Source: Gluconobacter kondonii
GTDB taxonomy: Bacteria > Pseudomonadota > Alphaproteobacteria > Acetobacterales > Acetobacteraceae
NCBI RefSeq assembly: GCF_002723995.1
Contig: NZ_BEWP01000002.1
Span: forward strand, 279,673-343,672
Direction of reading: 5' to 3'
Length of the DNA stretch: 64,000 nucleotides
A model generated the notes under the pieces. It did not search any database, had not been told where the DNA came from, and was given only the letters and a program-made list of their open reading frames with translations. The translations under genes were made by a program, and so were the position numbers. Positions 63,674 to 64,000 of this stretch are shown here, piece after piece (position 1 is the first letter of the stretch; every line of letters begins with the position of its first letter).

Positions 63674-63858
63674 TCAGCCATTACCAGCACAGGCAAGTTC
63701 AAAAGAATGGCAACGAAGCAGGATGCCATCGGTCCGCGTGGCCTTGATGTCTTCCAGTGTCTATCCATTGCCGATCGGATCGGCAAAATACGTGCAGTTA
63801 TCAGACTGCGCGATATGGATGAGATAGGGAACGGCAGTGGTACAGCAAGCAGGAAGTC
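63674..63858 (-). pseudogene. Decayed IS481-family transposase fragment
   Basis: Read on the minus strand, the frame gives AVPYLIHIAQSDNCTYF, then after a stop TLEDIKATRTDGIL and CHSFELACAGNG. These align with the central part of IS481-type integrase-core transposases, where the usual text is AVPYxIHTVLTDNGTxF, WTxEDIKxMR and CHSFELACA. The glycine after the second catalytic Asp is Cys, a TAG interrupts the frame (63761-63763) and the upstream part appears to shift frame (FLLA in another frame). The HPWTNGQVERMN block and ends are missing, so this is a dead relic. Confidence 0.68.
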
Positions 63859-63945
63859 CTAGGAGCAAACATCTAGTTTGGTATCATTCTTAGGACGCAA
63901 GCTGATTGCGCTTTTGAACGCGAGCCGAGGGCCGAAGGCTCAGAA

Positions 63946-63981
63946 CGCAAAAAACGCCTCGGGCAATCAAGCTGAGGCGTT
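63946..63981 (-). terminator. Terminator for a minus-strand gene beyond the right edge
   Basis: AACGCCTC (63953-63960) and GAGGCGTT (63974-63981) pair around a 13-base loop. Read on the minus strand the stem is followed by TTTTTT, a rho-independent pattern, implying that a minus-strand transcript enters from beyond 64000. Confidence 0.72.
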
Positions 63982-64000
63982 ATTGGAGAATTCGTTAAAG

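Larger units (their letters stand above)
63605..64000. other. Right-end intergenic region: terminators and transposase remnant
   Basis: This 396-bp stretch holds no intact gene. It contains a plus-strand terminator for the RND gene, a decayed transposase fragment and a minus-strand terminator near the window end, each listed separately; 63859-63948 shows nothing I recognise. Confidence 0.75.

Overview
The window looks like chromosomal DNA of an alphaproteobacterium, most likely an acetic acid bacterium (Acetobacteraceae, Gluconobacter-like). The signs are dense high-GC coding on both strands, many ATGA/GTGA translational overlaps, a solitary hopanoid RND transporter (hpnN), two large TonB receptors, an alginate-export-type porin and sugar-type MFS carriers. 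The genus is an inference; no rRNA, tRNA, CRISPR array or intact mobile element was seen.

Layout, left to right. (1) 1-1404: a partial CPBP-type membrane protein overlapping trhO (tRNA wobble uridine hydroxylase). (2) 1548-9867: a purine catabolism block. guaD and a DUF3034 outer-membrane protein lie on the plus strand. A tight minus-strand operon (flavin monooxygenase-like gene, puuE, uraD, uraH, NCS2 permease) is divergent from a LysR regulator, with a perfect 17-bp palindrome between them. No recognised uricase is present, so the flavoprotein is the natural candidate for urate oxidation. (3) 10061-23894: TonB receptor plus cupin, a DsbD-like thiol transporter, a PRISE-type SDR divergent from an HxlR regulator, an MscS channel, three small unknown genes, a secreted creatininase/beta-propeller pair, a DUF2721 protein and a 45-residue membrane peptide. 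(4) 23949-28426: a Bcr/CflA exporter, then pstS and a large porin transcribed divergently, each preceded by a Pho-box-like direct repeat. (5) 28665-38146: AsmA-like protein, ugd, sugar MFS carrier, the sulfate activation/reduction operon cysH-cysD-cysNC and a methyltransferase. (6) 38404-44987: pspF divergent from pspA-pspB, followed by two secreted beta-repeat (GIN/toastrack-like) proteins, the second fused through a membrane segment to a Psp-like cytoplasmic tail, then mlaE-mlaF and a 68-residue membrane protein. (7) 45160-52762: radA, an alginate-export porin, a YigZ/IMPACT protein, hpnN, and a VOC/cupin pair. (8) 52763-63604: a strikingly AT-rich 630-bp gap, a 1090-residue TonB receptor, a nucleoside hydrolase with DUF3297, a lipase-like lipoprotein lacking its nucleophile serine, an SDR and a lone RND efflux permease. 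(9) 63605-64000: terminators and a decayed IS481-type transposase fragment.

The best leads are the PspF/PspA operon with periplasmic beta-repeat proteins and Mla genes, the candidate flavin urate hydroxylase, and the Pho-controlled pstS/porin pair. A dispersed multi-hairpin intergenic repeat occurs twice (4021 and 44992).
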